Of a stretch of 64,000 bases of DNA, positions 13,201-25,200 are shown piece after piece. This stretch comes from Plazaster borealis (taxonomy: Eukaryota > Echinodermata > Asteroidea > Forcipulatida > Labidiasteridae): assembly GCA_021014325.1 (NCBI GenBank), contig CM037469.1, positions 19,181,701 through 19,245,700 on the forward strand, in the 5' to 3' direction. The translations under genes and the position numbers were made by a program. How positions within the stretch are numbered: the stretch's first letter is position 1; every line of letters starts with the position of its first letter. Below the pieces are notes generated by a model. The model worked only from the letters and a program-made list of their open reading frames with translations. It had not been told where the DNA came from and ran no database searches.

Positions 13201-16200
13201 ATATCACTCCGCCCGTTGAAGGGCGACTTCGTGCTGGACCTTTCTATGACATGGTTAGTAGGCCTACACATTTTACCTCGATCAGAGTTTTTTTTAAATT
13301 ATTGTTCAAACAATATTATAGAGTGCAGAACACATCTACTACCCCTATCTGAAAAAATATCCTTAATCTCGAAACCCCCGTTCACTGCACTACCGACCCA
13401 CACGGTCAAAAAGGTCACAACATTTTGGTTGAACTATTTCTCCACCACATGTTAAAATAACACAAGTGGAAATAGTCAACTACAGTTACCATATTTGGAT
13501 TTGTATTGTCACAAATTTCCTTTTTTTTTGTAAATTACAAAAGTCAACAGAATGATACAGCGTCATTGGATGGGATAGCACCAACTTTTATTATCATTAT
13601 TTTGTTCTTAATAATAGCCATGTGTAATGATGACTCATTGTATTCTGTTGAAGTGGTTATTTCACCGAATGCCTGAAAATTAAAACTCGAATAAAAAACA
13701 GTTTGTGCTGATGAAGAGGGATGTTAGGTTAAATATTATTTAAATTGAACTGCTATCAATTGTATTGTTTTGTTTTGGTGACAGGTGGTGACTTACACGG
13801 ATAGCACCGAGTCCATGCATGTGGTATGGGAGGGCTACATAGATGAAGAAAGTGGAATTAAATCGTTCAATATCCGTCTCCTTGAGGCTGCATCATGTGG
13901 AGTGGAAGACAGCGGTAACCTCACACCTGTTCCCGGTCAGGAATGGCTGGTTCTTGGCCCGGGTATCTCGGAGTTTACGTATGTAGACTTAAGCTTATTG
14001 GTAAGTTAATGCATTGTTTCTAAAAATTGATCCTCTCCAACTTATTTCTTTACCAATTATTCTTCAAACTCAAAGCAAATGTGTTTTTAGGTGATTGCTC
14101 GGGGAACTGTTCAATGAAGACATTAATTTTTCGGGCGCAGAAATTTGTTGGTCTTGTGTCCGATTATATTGATCTATTGTACTCAAGACATTTTAAGAAA
14201 AGCTTATAATGGATCTCGTAAAAAAAAATGATTAGCTTTGCCTTGCTGTACTAAATGTCATCACTTTCTTTTCCTAGACTAACCACCCGTACTTTGTAGA
14301 GCTAGAAGCAATGAACCATGCAGGGGATAGCACTGTAACCAAAGTAGGACCGATCTTTGTGGATAAATCAGAGCCTAGTTCTGGAATGGTTGTTGATGGC
14401 AACGATTTCATGATGGATCTGACAGACTTATATAGTAGAAGCCAAGTCACTGGTATGTATATGCTTTGTTCACAGGATTTTGAAATATTCATTTTAAATT
14501 GCCTCATTTGTGGCTTGTCGTGGCCAAGTGGTCTAGTTCACCGGACCCAAGCTCTGGTCTTGTCAGCAGCAGAGTGTGGGTTCGAATCTCGGTCATGACA
14601 CTTTTGCCCTTGAGCAAGGCACTTAACCATATAATTGCTTCGTAAACAGCCCTAATCATTTAAGTGTAGCCCTCACCTTGAAGGAGCCGTCCGGCCTTGT
14701 GATGTTTACAAAAACAAAAACAGTAACGGTTCCTCAAGATGTAATTTTTGTCAAAACAAAGAGAGGAACTTTTGAAATACAACCAACAATTAATTTAAAA
14801 TGTTTTTCGAAGAAATTTTCTCAGCATAATTTTTGTTAAGTTTTACATAATTATATTTCCCGTATGAAACACTGGTATAATAGTTAAGAGAATGTTTACA
14901 ATTCTGCACTTTTGGTGTTTGTTGTCTTCTCTTCATTAGCCTACAGAGGTGTAAGTATCAAGGAATGAAATTTGTCATTTGCAAATCAATTTAACGACAC
15001 TGCAAACACCGGGGTGTTAAAATTGACACCATGGCTATTGTCAAATAAATATACAAAAGAGAGAATCAAAATTAACACCACACGGTGTAACAATATCACC
15101 AATGTAATTGTTTTTGCAGAAATTAGTATTATTTCAACACCCTAAGGTGTAAATTTTGATTATTTTTGGTATCTATATGTGACAACACCCATGGTGTCAA
15201 TTTTAACCACGCACTCCTTTATAAAATCACAATATATTTTCACTATTCCATTTCGTCTTTTACATCAGGAACAATCTTACACCAGCCCATCCCAGAGGGT
15301 CCACCCTGCCCTCTGACAGACATTTCTTTTACCGATCCAAAGTGGCTGGCATTGGATTTCAACGGACTTTGGAATATGGGGATTGACAAGTGGGATTTAG
15401 AGTACCAAAATCAACAGGTAAGATACCTGAATTTTCATTAACACCTATGATTTTAAAGAGGATTGTCAGGACAATATCTTTGTTATTCAACGTAAGTCAA
15501 ATAATGATTGACAAAAGAAGTCCTGGTCTGCCAACATCCGAGGACAGACACCTGTGGCGATCACTGACAACAGATGCATCCATCGTGGCACCCAAACGAA
15601 CAGCACGACGGTCACGGGATGAATGAATGAATGAATTAGTTAATTAATGATTCTCATTTTTTGTCGAAACTCGTTCACTTATGAAAGCAGTTAAAGCCAA
15701 ACATAGTATTTTGAAGGAGTCTTTTAGGATATATTGCGTTGTGTAAAAGATAATCATATCAATGCCTTCCTCAATTATGTTATCATACAAGTGTTGTCTT
15801 AAGACAATTATAATCAGGTGAATAAGATTTGATTTGTAGAGGAATAGTAGAAAACTTAATTGTTAAACCGGATAGATCGTAGTATGAGAGTCTGAAAGAT
15901 GGGGTTGCATAAGTACAAAATAGATATCATTCTTTTGAAATGAAACAATTCCAACGATGGTAATGGTCATTAATATTTTCACCTGATTGTTTCCCTTAGG
16001 TATTTGCATCGGATGAAAGTGTGTCACTGAAGATGGAACGAGATACAAGGGGACCTCGTATGCTCTCCGGAGCGTATGTCATTAATGCACAAATTGTCCG
16101 GAGCTCTGAATACGAGGTAAAGGTTCTCCATAAATAGTTGGAAGTGGCAAGAGGATATTGAGTTTTGTACTCACTGATTGACGATTTGATATTAAGTCAG

Positions 16201-19200
16201 TTGTAATGATTAGTTTTCCCTGGCAAACCAACTTCATTCATCTAAAAAAAGGCTGTAATAATTTGAAAATATACCAAGCACACTACATTTCTGAAATAGG
16301 ATTTATCAAACCTTACCCCCACCCCAACTTAATGTAAGCTAAGTTTTGTTTCCAATGCACTTTCATTCTGCATTAATCGTGTATCTAAAGATTATGTTGT
16401 TATTGAAATATTCAGTGAAAGTGATAATTTTAACGATTTATTTTTACCCAATGTGTCGTAACTCTCCTTTATACGAAAGAGCGACTTTGCATTTTTTACC
16501 TTTACTACAAGTGTCTTTTCATCAAAGCTTAGAAGTTATGGTGTTACTATTTGGTTTTAAATCTGCCATTTTGTGATGAACAGTTTTCTTGTAATTTTTC
16601 TTGTTCAGTTTGATCTATTGGCTGCATCATCAGACCTTCAAAGCGTCACAAGTATTTTGTTCTGGGATGGTCCAGATAGAGTGGTAGGAGAGTATGACTT
16701 TGGTGGACCTGATAATTGGCGAGAAGGGATATGCCAGTGTTGCTATGCACTACCCTTCAATCAGGTAATGGGCCTTTCTCTAGTTATAACCAACAATCCA
16801 ATTGTAACATTATGTGTTCGACCATGGATCCCCTATTCGGATTTAAAAAATTAATTAAAAAAATTGAATTCACATAAAGTTTTAAAAATCTACTCACCAT
16901 TTTTCAACTATGAACTAAGAAGGGTTATATCGTTTCTCCCTAATAAGAGTTTAGCAATAGTTGAAATGTTATGGTTTCTCCTTTATACTACAGTCTGATT
17001 GCCCTCAATGCAACTGTGAAGAATTCCTTGGAATCGACGACACAACCTCTGATAACTCGTCAGTTAACAGCACAGCAGCTGAGTTATTGACAACTGAAAC
17101 GACAGATATGACCACTGTAAACTCAACTCAACCCAACTCAGCCTTTGTAACTTCCTCCGTATACACGGAGGAAGTTAAAAAGGCAACACGAAAACCATGG
17201 ACCATTCGTAAAAATGATGAGGATGGTGATGACATTTCTGATGAAGACAGCGGCAGATGGACTACACAGAGAGCCTGTGGGTTCCAGTTGCGTCCAAGTT
17301 GGTAGCTTTTTTTGAGCTCTGTTTTTGTCTATTCTGTATCATTGTGATGTCGGTGTATTAAACATGTACTGTAGACTAACTCCAAAGTTGAAATGCTGGT
17401 TGGCATAACTCATCCAATTTGTTTGTATTTTAACCTTATATAATGTTAAAAGGTTTTTAAAGTTTTTTTTTTAAAGTTGTCAGTATCAGAGCTCTGGTTG
17501 TTGTAGATATGATTTGAAAATGCTACTATTGATTTTATTTTATCGTTTTGTTTTTGTTTAAACAAGAAGATAATTCCAGTAACATCAACTCACATTTTTC
17601 TGTTCCTTTACGCCTCAATCATTTCCACTTATTATTATTTGAAAAGTTCTACATTGATTCTATTTTATCCTTTTTTAAAAGGAAAAGATACTCTCAAGGA
17701 ACTTAAACTCATATTTAAATTTTCTCTCAAGCCGCACTCATTAGTTACTTATGACACTATTTATTTTTTGACTTCTACCTTAGATGGCAATGCGTCACAA
17801 GCCGTGCTGTGGTGTCGTCATTTTGAAGATGAATGGCCGATGACGTCACAGTCTGTAGAACTTGACTTTGACCCCACCATGGAGGAACGTCACTACTCTA
17901 TTCACTTCAATGTCATGCCATTTGATGCAAAAGAGGTACCTTTATTCGTAACAATTGGTTGTAAAACCGCTCACCCCCTTACATTAATTTTAAGTACATA
18001 TTTTTGTTCAACTTTTTAACTAATTTCCCGGAGAACTCAGGAGAGGCGGTCAACACTTTTAATTAACCGTTTTTATTATTTTACAGTTTTTGTATTAATG
18101 TTCATTGGACGACATGTGGTATAACTCTCTCAAGAAGTATTTTGAAAAGTTTAACTAATTTCTTACATGCTGATCAGTCATCTTCTGTACAATTTACCAG
18201 TGACCTTCTCTTTTTTATTTTTATTTTTTAAATTTTTTACAGGACGAGTGGTCATTTAAAGTCTACATCGATGGCAATCTTCTTTCTTCATTGACCGGTA
18301 TCCCAGTGATGTCTTCTTCCACCAAACTTATCCTTCATGTCTTCAACAGAGATAACTTTGTTGCTGATCTAGAGAACCCCTTCAATCCACCAGCTGCTAC
18401 AGCAACCATTCGAAACCTAAGGTAATATTTGCCTTTTTCTAACAAAATCTTCGGCTAACACATTATAAATGGAATAATTGTTCTTCATGAACAGACTGAA
18501 CAAGTTGTATTTACTTAACTTGACCATCATTATTTCATAGGAAAATACACCTCATAAGACTGAAATAGAATAATGACTAAAACAAATCATAACGTTTGTT
18601 TACAGGATGCCTCCAGATGCTAGCATGCTATGCCGCTATGGGTTACCATTCAGGGCAGGTACCAGTCCCGTTTCCCGATATTTCGCTGGTGTCGGTAGTG
18701 AAGCGGGACAAACTGACATCGTAGCATTTAAGGAGGTATGTGGCCCAAACAATATTGACATAAATATTGGTGTTTCAAAAGCTCTGTTTTCGACTGTCGA
18801 TATAAGAAGACCATCTTACCGTCCAGTGATCGTCATGAATCTGTTCAATCTTCCAATGGAAAACAAAAGTGTATGAAATGACTGTTCAAATGACTTTGAC
18901 ATCCATGTAACATACATAGCGCCCTCTGTTGTCATACCTCTTCACTTTACAGCCTTAGCTTTAACCCTTTGCTTAATCTCCGTTATTACAACACTCACCA
19001 CCTTGTTATTCTTAAAAAAAACTTAGGCTTCCCAGGGTTAAATCAAGTCTTGTGTAGTTTAACTGACTTACGCAACGGTTCACTGAAAATTGCTCTGAAC
19101 CTCCTTTTTTTAGAAAGCTTCATTTAAAGAGAATGTGAGGACGCCAATTGTTGCAACAAAAAAAACAAAAACCCAGAAAGACAATCAAGTCGCTCAAGAT

Positions 19201-22200
19201 TAATTTAGTCCTGCTATTAAGTTTTGTATACTGTTACAGTTTTGTATATATTATTTTGTATAGATTTCCCGGCCGTGTGTACCCTGTATCAATCCATGTG
19301 ATCGGTACCAGTGTGAACAGTCATGCTCCATGGAAGAAAGCCCCATCACATTCACACTCACCAACCTGACTCTGCCGAAACTGGAGCTCCTTGACACGAC
19401 AATGAACGACACAAATGCTACTTTATCTGCTTCCGAAGGGGATGGCTTAGCCTCTCCTTTCTTCCTGACAGGTAGGTTTGGTAATTATTAAAAATAGTTT
19501 AATAAGAGACTCAAATGTTATGGAGAAATAGTACTCTCAAATAAGCCCCGAATATGTTCCATTTAACCATACAATTTGTCTAGATCTCCCCAACGCCATC
19601 ATCGAATGCACTTATAAATATACTAACTTTAGGTGTTATTTCTTATGTATCTCTTCAGTTAAGTGTGTCCTTGGGAATGGTAAAGAAGCATCTTCATCTT
19701 CAAACGGTTTCTACATTGACGATACACCAGCAAAGCTAGGTGTTTTCTTCTACTTGGATGTCAACCGCAATGCGTATGAACCAACAATGTTCCAGTCTTC
19801 CAATTCCACAATCAAGGTCTTGTGGAGTTTCATAGACATGCAAAGTCAAATAAAGGTAAATTAATTGTTTTATCTTAGTGTTTCTGATGATTTCTTTTTT
19901 TAGTTTTAAATGAGAGTAGGGATTTTGGCAGGTTGTTGGACTCGGTGACTGCCCCTTGGCCATCGCCGGCTAAAGGCTGGTCAGGCAGTAAGACAAAAGG
20001 ACTAGAACAAGTTTATGCCAATGTTTAGCTTGCATAGATTTGAATGTATTTTAGAAACTGATTCTGACGGTATGCCGTGCTCTTCTTTATCATTCAGGAG
20101 CATTATTGGGCCATTGGAACATCCAGAGGTGCTGTGGACTTACAAGACTTTGTCAATGTTGGGTTGGTCCAGACAGCCTCCAATAGCAACTTAGAAGGAC
20201 AACTGCAACATAATACAACATACTATGTGACTGTGAAGTGTGTCAATGGAGCTGGCTTGGAGACTGTGATAGAATCTGATGGTAGGTAACGAGACAAAGA
20301 TGTAGGCAATTACTGACAAGCTTGAAGCCAAAAAACCCCAAATCGTGGGAAAGCTAAAATAAATCAAAAGATAAACAGACAATCACTAAAATACCGACAG
20401 CCTTGTAAATTAAGGGTCTTCCCTCATATACCCCAATCATCACATATAACTCTGCAGTGAGTTTTGACTCTAAAATTTCTTCAAGAGTGACGCTATATGA
20501 GAAAGAATATACCCCCTTGCATTGGCTTCCCTCAGCGATGAGGTCAAACAATGGAAACGTGCGCGCGTGTACTCGCCGCGCACAACTCTCAACCAATGAT
20601 AGGTTTTCCTTTGACCTCAGTGAGGGCGCTGTTTTGGCTTTTGACGTCATTATAAAAAGGGGTCCATAGTTTATTTACTGATTCATATTTAGAATCAATC
20701 TTATCAAATTTTTGACCATGCTTCTTTAGAAATGCACTTGGTTATGCAGTCATCTATGGCTCTTTAACTTGAATCCATTTCTCACTCCAGGTGTAACGGT
20801 TCTCTTTGAGAAACCCTCGGTGGATGATGTCAACACCACCTCCATGTTCAGTCAGAAGTTTGAAGAGGAAGTTTATCCACCTGACGTGCAGAAGAGTGAC
20901 GACCCGACAAAGACAGGAACCTCTTGGTCCAAACCTGAAGATGAGTCCATCAACCATTATGGTACAATTTGTGAAGATTATTTTCAGTGTAAATGGAAAT
21001 CACTAAAATATTAATATGATGATGTTCATACATGAGTAGGCCAGCGCCAATCGAACACTTTTACCAATGACAAAAGTAGTAGCCAGAGCTGTATTGTTAT
21101 TCAGTGGTATGGGGAGTCAGCAATAAAAAATTGTGGTTCTAAAAAGACTGATGGTGTCACAAGTGTAACCAAAACATTTCATTTGACAGAGTATTGTGTG
21201 AGCAGCACAGCAGAAGGATTGGATGACATCGTCCCCTGCATGGTGGTAGGCACCAACTCATCGGGCTCGGTGACGATAAGAGACGGGTCAATCATTGTTA
21301 CGGCTGATGGCAGAGAGGAGGTGTACAACATCACTGACTTCCAAGCTCAGCGAGAAGACAGTAATGAGATGACAAGTCAGCAAGATGCCAAATTTAACAT
21401 GGAACCTGGGAAGTAAGTAAACTCACAGCTTGTAAAACAAGTCTAAAATCAGGGTTGTCTTATGCTTAATTCAAAAGCCTTTTTACGGTTACTCATATTT
21501 GTCATTCAAGCAATGAGAAGCAATGCAGGCAAAACAGAAACTCCAGTTATATATTTCGTTATATTATTAGTAATTATTGTAATAATTTTGATGGCCTATT
21601 ACCTAAATATGTATGTTTATGACATTATTTCTCTACTCCTAAGCATTTTGTAAATGTTTTGAAGTAATATTTGTAACCAACAAAGGCAACAATGTGTTGT
21701 TTTCGTTGTTTTGTGTAGATGTCTTTACTCTTGGATGAAGATGTGTAACCCTGCACTACTCTGTCAAACACTGCCAGCAGGAACGACCACTGTGTTAGGT
21801 GAGTGTCTCTTTTAAGCTTTGAATATTTTCAAAATGACAGAATGGGGTTTCTTCTGAATTACCTGGCATTATCGTATCTTAAAAAACATACATTTTCTTG
21901 TTCTTCACTTGATACTTTTTAGGAGAGGATGACATGATGATGACATCGTCAAACGGTACAGATCTCATCCTGGCAACTCCACAGAGTAGGAGAAGACGAC
22001 GAAGGAGGGCGCTAGACAACCATTTTGAGTTCTCCATTGCTACAACTAGAGGTGAGCCGAAAAAACATCGTGAAACACAAAAACCCCATTTCAACTATGA
22101 ATTAAGTAAGAAACACCCTAACTTTCAAGGGAAAAAGTACGAGATATTGGTGATGTCAGAGAAAGCCATCAACATTATTTCTATCACCAAGGAAGATAAA

Positions 22201-25200
22201 CTTTTTGGAAAATTTCATATATAACCTTAAATCCTGATTATGTTTCCAACATTATCATCCCTTTTTTACCAATGTCTCCCAGGTCTCCAGCAGGGTGGTT
22301 CAATAATCCTTGGTCTGTTGGATGGGAATAAAACCAATGAGGATTTCACATCTGATGCTAATCCGGATTATGTCTCCTACATCAGTAATCCCCTAGACAC
22401 CATACAGAAGACATCAAGGCTTCTTAGAAGAAGGTTTCTGCTATTATTGGTCTTCTTAAAGTGTTATTACTTTGCAGAGGAAAAAACATCAACATACACA
22501 TTTGTTTAGCCATTTGATGATACATTCAGTCAATGGTTTTCTTAAAATTAAAATAATGATAAAGGTGATTTATAGCTGCAAGAAATTTCTAACAAGAAAA
22601 CTTTCCCCAAAAATTGTAGATTATTGGAATTGTTAAATTTTCAGGATTCGTTTTGTGTATGAGCCGCTCTTCTACGTGACCAGCCTCGGGCAGACTGAGC
22701 TCCAAGGTCCACTGATTATCAACCTCACTCTCAACACGCCAGGAAATTGGTCAGAGGCCAAACCCAGACTCGCTTATTGGGACAGTGGTAAAGTTGACTT
22801 TTGTTGAAAGTTCGAAAGTTTAAACATTTTATGTCAAAAATATAACCTTCGTATAAATGTTTGTTCAATCTCACTAAAATGACAATCAAAACAGTTTCTG
22901 TTTGGAAAAAAATCAATGAAAGGAAACAAAAATTCGGTTAGCGAGTGAAAAATACAAATGTTTTATTTAGGGTTTAATGTGAGTCACAATGGAACAGTCA
23001 GAGTAAATTAAAAACATCACCAGCCTAATTGTAATTTTAGTAGAGATGGAACTCTAAAACTGTTTATTTTTCAGAGAGTTCTGAGTGGCGAGATGTGGCT
23101 AAAACATGCAGCGATGTGGATCGTTTGACATACAACCAGGAAGACAATCAGCTAAGTGTGGAGGTAGGCCATTTCCTCTAAACAGTGTTTAAAACAAATT
23201 CATTTGAAGAAGTTCTTTATATTCATTTGCACAAACAACTCCTTAAACAAATGTTGAAGATAACAATCAGTTTTATGCGAGGCAAAAAAGGTCCCGATGA
23301 AACTTTTATTTTGTTTCTGTAATGATTGATTGTTTCACTCAAAGATGATCGAAAGGACATCAAGCTGGGACATCAACATCCTACAGCCATCTTAATTCGT
23401 TTTTTCCATACTTAGCTCGGAACAAAAAAAGTTTTACCTCGTTTTCAAAATTAGTATTCACCATTGCTACTGCTAAATGATTTGGGGGCAGAGGTAGTCT
23501 TCTAGTGAATTCGAAGAAAAATGCAATTTTTTTTAAAATCAGTCTGGTGGATGCTTTTTACTATTTTTCAATTCGTACCAGGTGTGTAAAACTAGAGGAA
23601 GGACCTCGTCTCTCTCAGCAGGGAGTCGTCAACGCCGCGCTGCAGAGGAAACGTCTTTCTTCAGCCATGAGACAGAGTTTGCATTGACTGAAGTACTCAA
23701 CACCATCCCCAACGACCCGCCAGAAATCACAAATCTCGTGGACATCTTTACCATGGATGAAGATGAAGGTAGATCTAAGATACATCATATCCCAATTTCA
23801 TAAACTAATAAACACTTAGCACTAATAATTTTGCTCACCAGAAACAGGCTACCAACCAATATATGAAGTGTAAAATCACTGTTTGTGACTGGTTCCCACA
23901 AACGTTTGTTTCAATTTGCTAAGCACGAGTTTCTTTATGAAATTAGGACCTGGTAGTTACCTGTGACATTCACTTTGTAGTCAAGACAAAGGTGAAATCA
24001 AGAGACGAAAAAATCAACTTTCTTACTTCCATTTATTTTATTTAAACCGGTAGCCCGTTCAACCAAAGATGTTTTTAAAGGGGCCGTGTTAGATAAACAA
24101 AATTTGCACGATTTAAAACTGATGCACAGAGTTAATATGCCTAAAAGTCCAAAAATAAAACACATTTTACAGCAAAGACAATCACTTCCAAAATGGAAAA
24201 TCAAACAAGAAGAATGGAAAGTTATACGAAGCAATAAGTTTGAAAGTTAAGTGTGTTTTTAGCCGAAGATTGTCAGTTTATATGCTTTTGTCACAGTCAC
24301 GCTGATCATTTTATCACAAATTTTCTATTGCAGGCACACTGGAATACTCTTTTGAGGCTACCGATCCTGATGATGATGTCTTAGTCTTTGAGTTGGGTCT
24401 TGATAATGAGACACCACTAGGATCAGCAACTATCACCGAGGATGGTGTCTTCTCTTTTACACCATGTCATGACTGCCATGGCAGCTTCACTTTTCAACTT
24501 ATTCGTAAGTTACAGAATAGACCCCTTGCATTGGCCGCCATCGCTGAGGTCAAACAATGGAAACGTGCAGGCGTGTACGCGCCGCGCACGACTATAAACC
24601 AATGATAGTTCTTCGTTGACCTCGGTAAGGGCACTGCTTGAGTCTTGTGACGTCACGTGCAAGGGGTCTATTAGAAAGATGAGTCCCGATTATAATTGGG
24701 CCTGCTTATATAAGTGAATATGATTTTGCTTTTAAGCAAACTAGTGAAAAAGTAATGTTGGGAAATAGAAATGTTTGTATATAGACGATGTGACCTGTGT
24801 TTACATTTAAACCGCCCTTTGTTGACAAAACACTAATAATAATAATAATAATAGTGGGCTCTTATATAGCGCACATATCCGTCACTCAGTGACGCTCAAG
24901 GCGCTTCAACATTCAGTATTTTCCTGCAAGGTATTGTTGAGCTACGTTTCTGAAGTATGAGACCTACTCCTTTACATAGCACCATGTAATGGTTTACATG
25001 GTGCTGTGGCGCAATATGCTGCCGATCAAACCAGGAACACCGGGGCGAACCCCTTCTCTTTACGATAAGTGCACTGGGTTCTTTTACGTGCATTACACAA
25101 CACACGGGACCAACGGCTTTACGTCCCATCCGAAGGACGAAGCATGTGGTTAAGTGTCTTGCTTAAGGACACAAGTGTCACGGCTGGGATTCGAACCCAC

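Noticed and set aside
19148..19369. 73-codon + strand open frame over gene A exon 32
   Set aside because: Wrong frame. The exon entered at 19264 in phase 0 reads through with the Cys cluster and joins exon 33.
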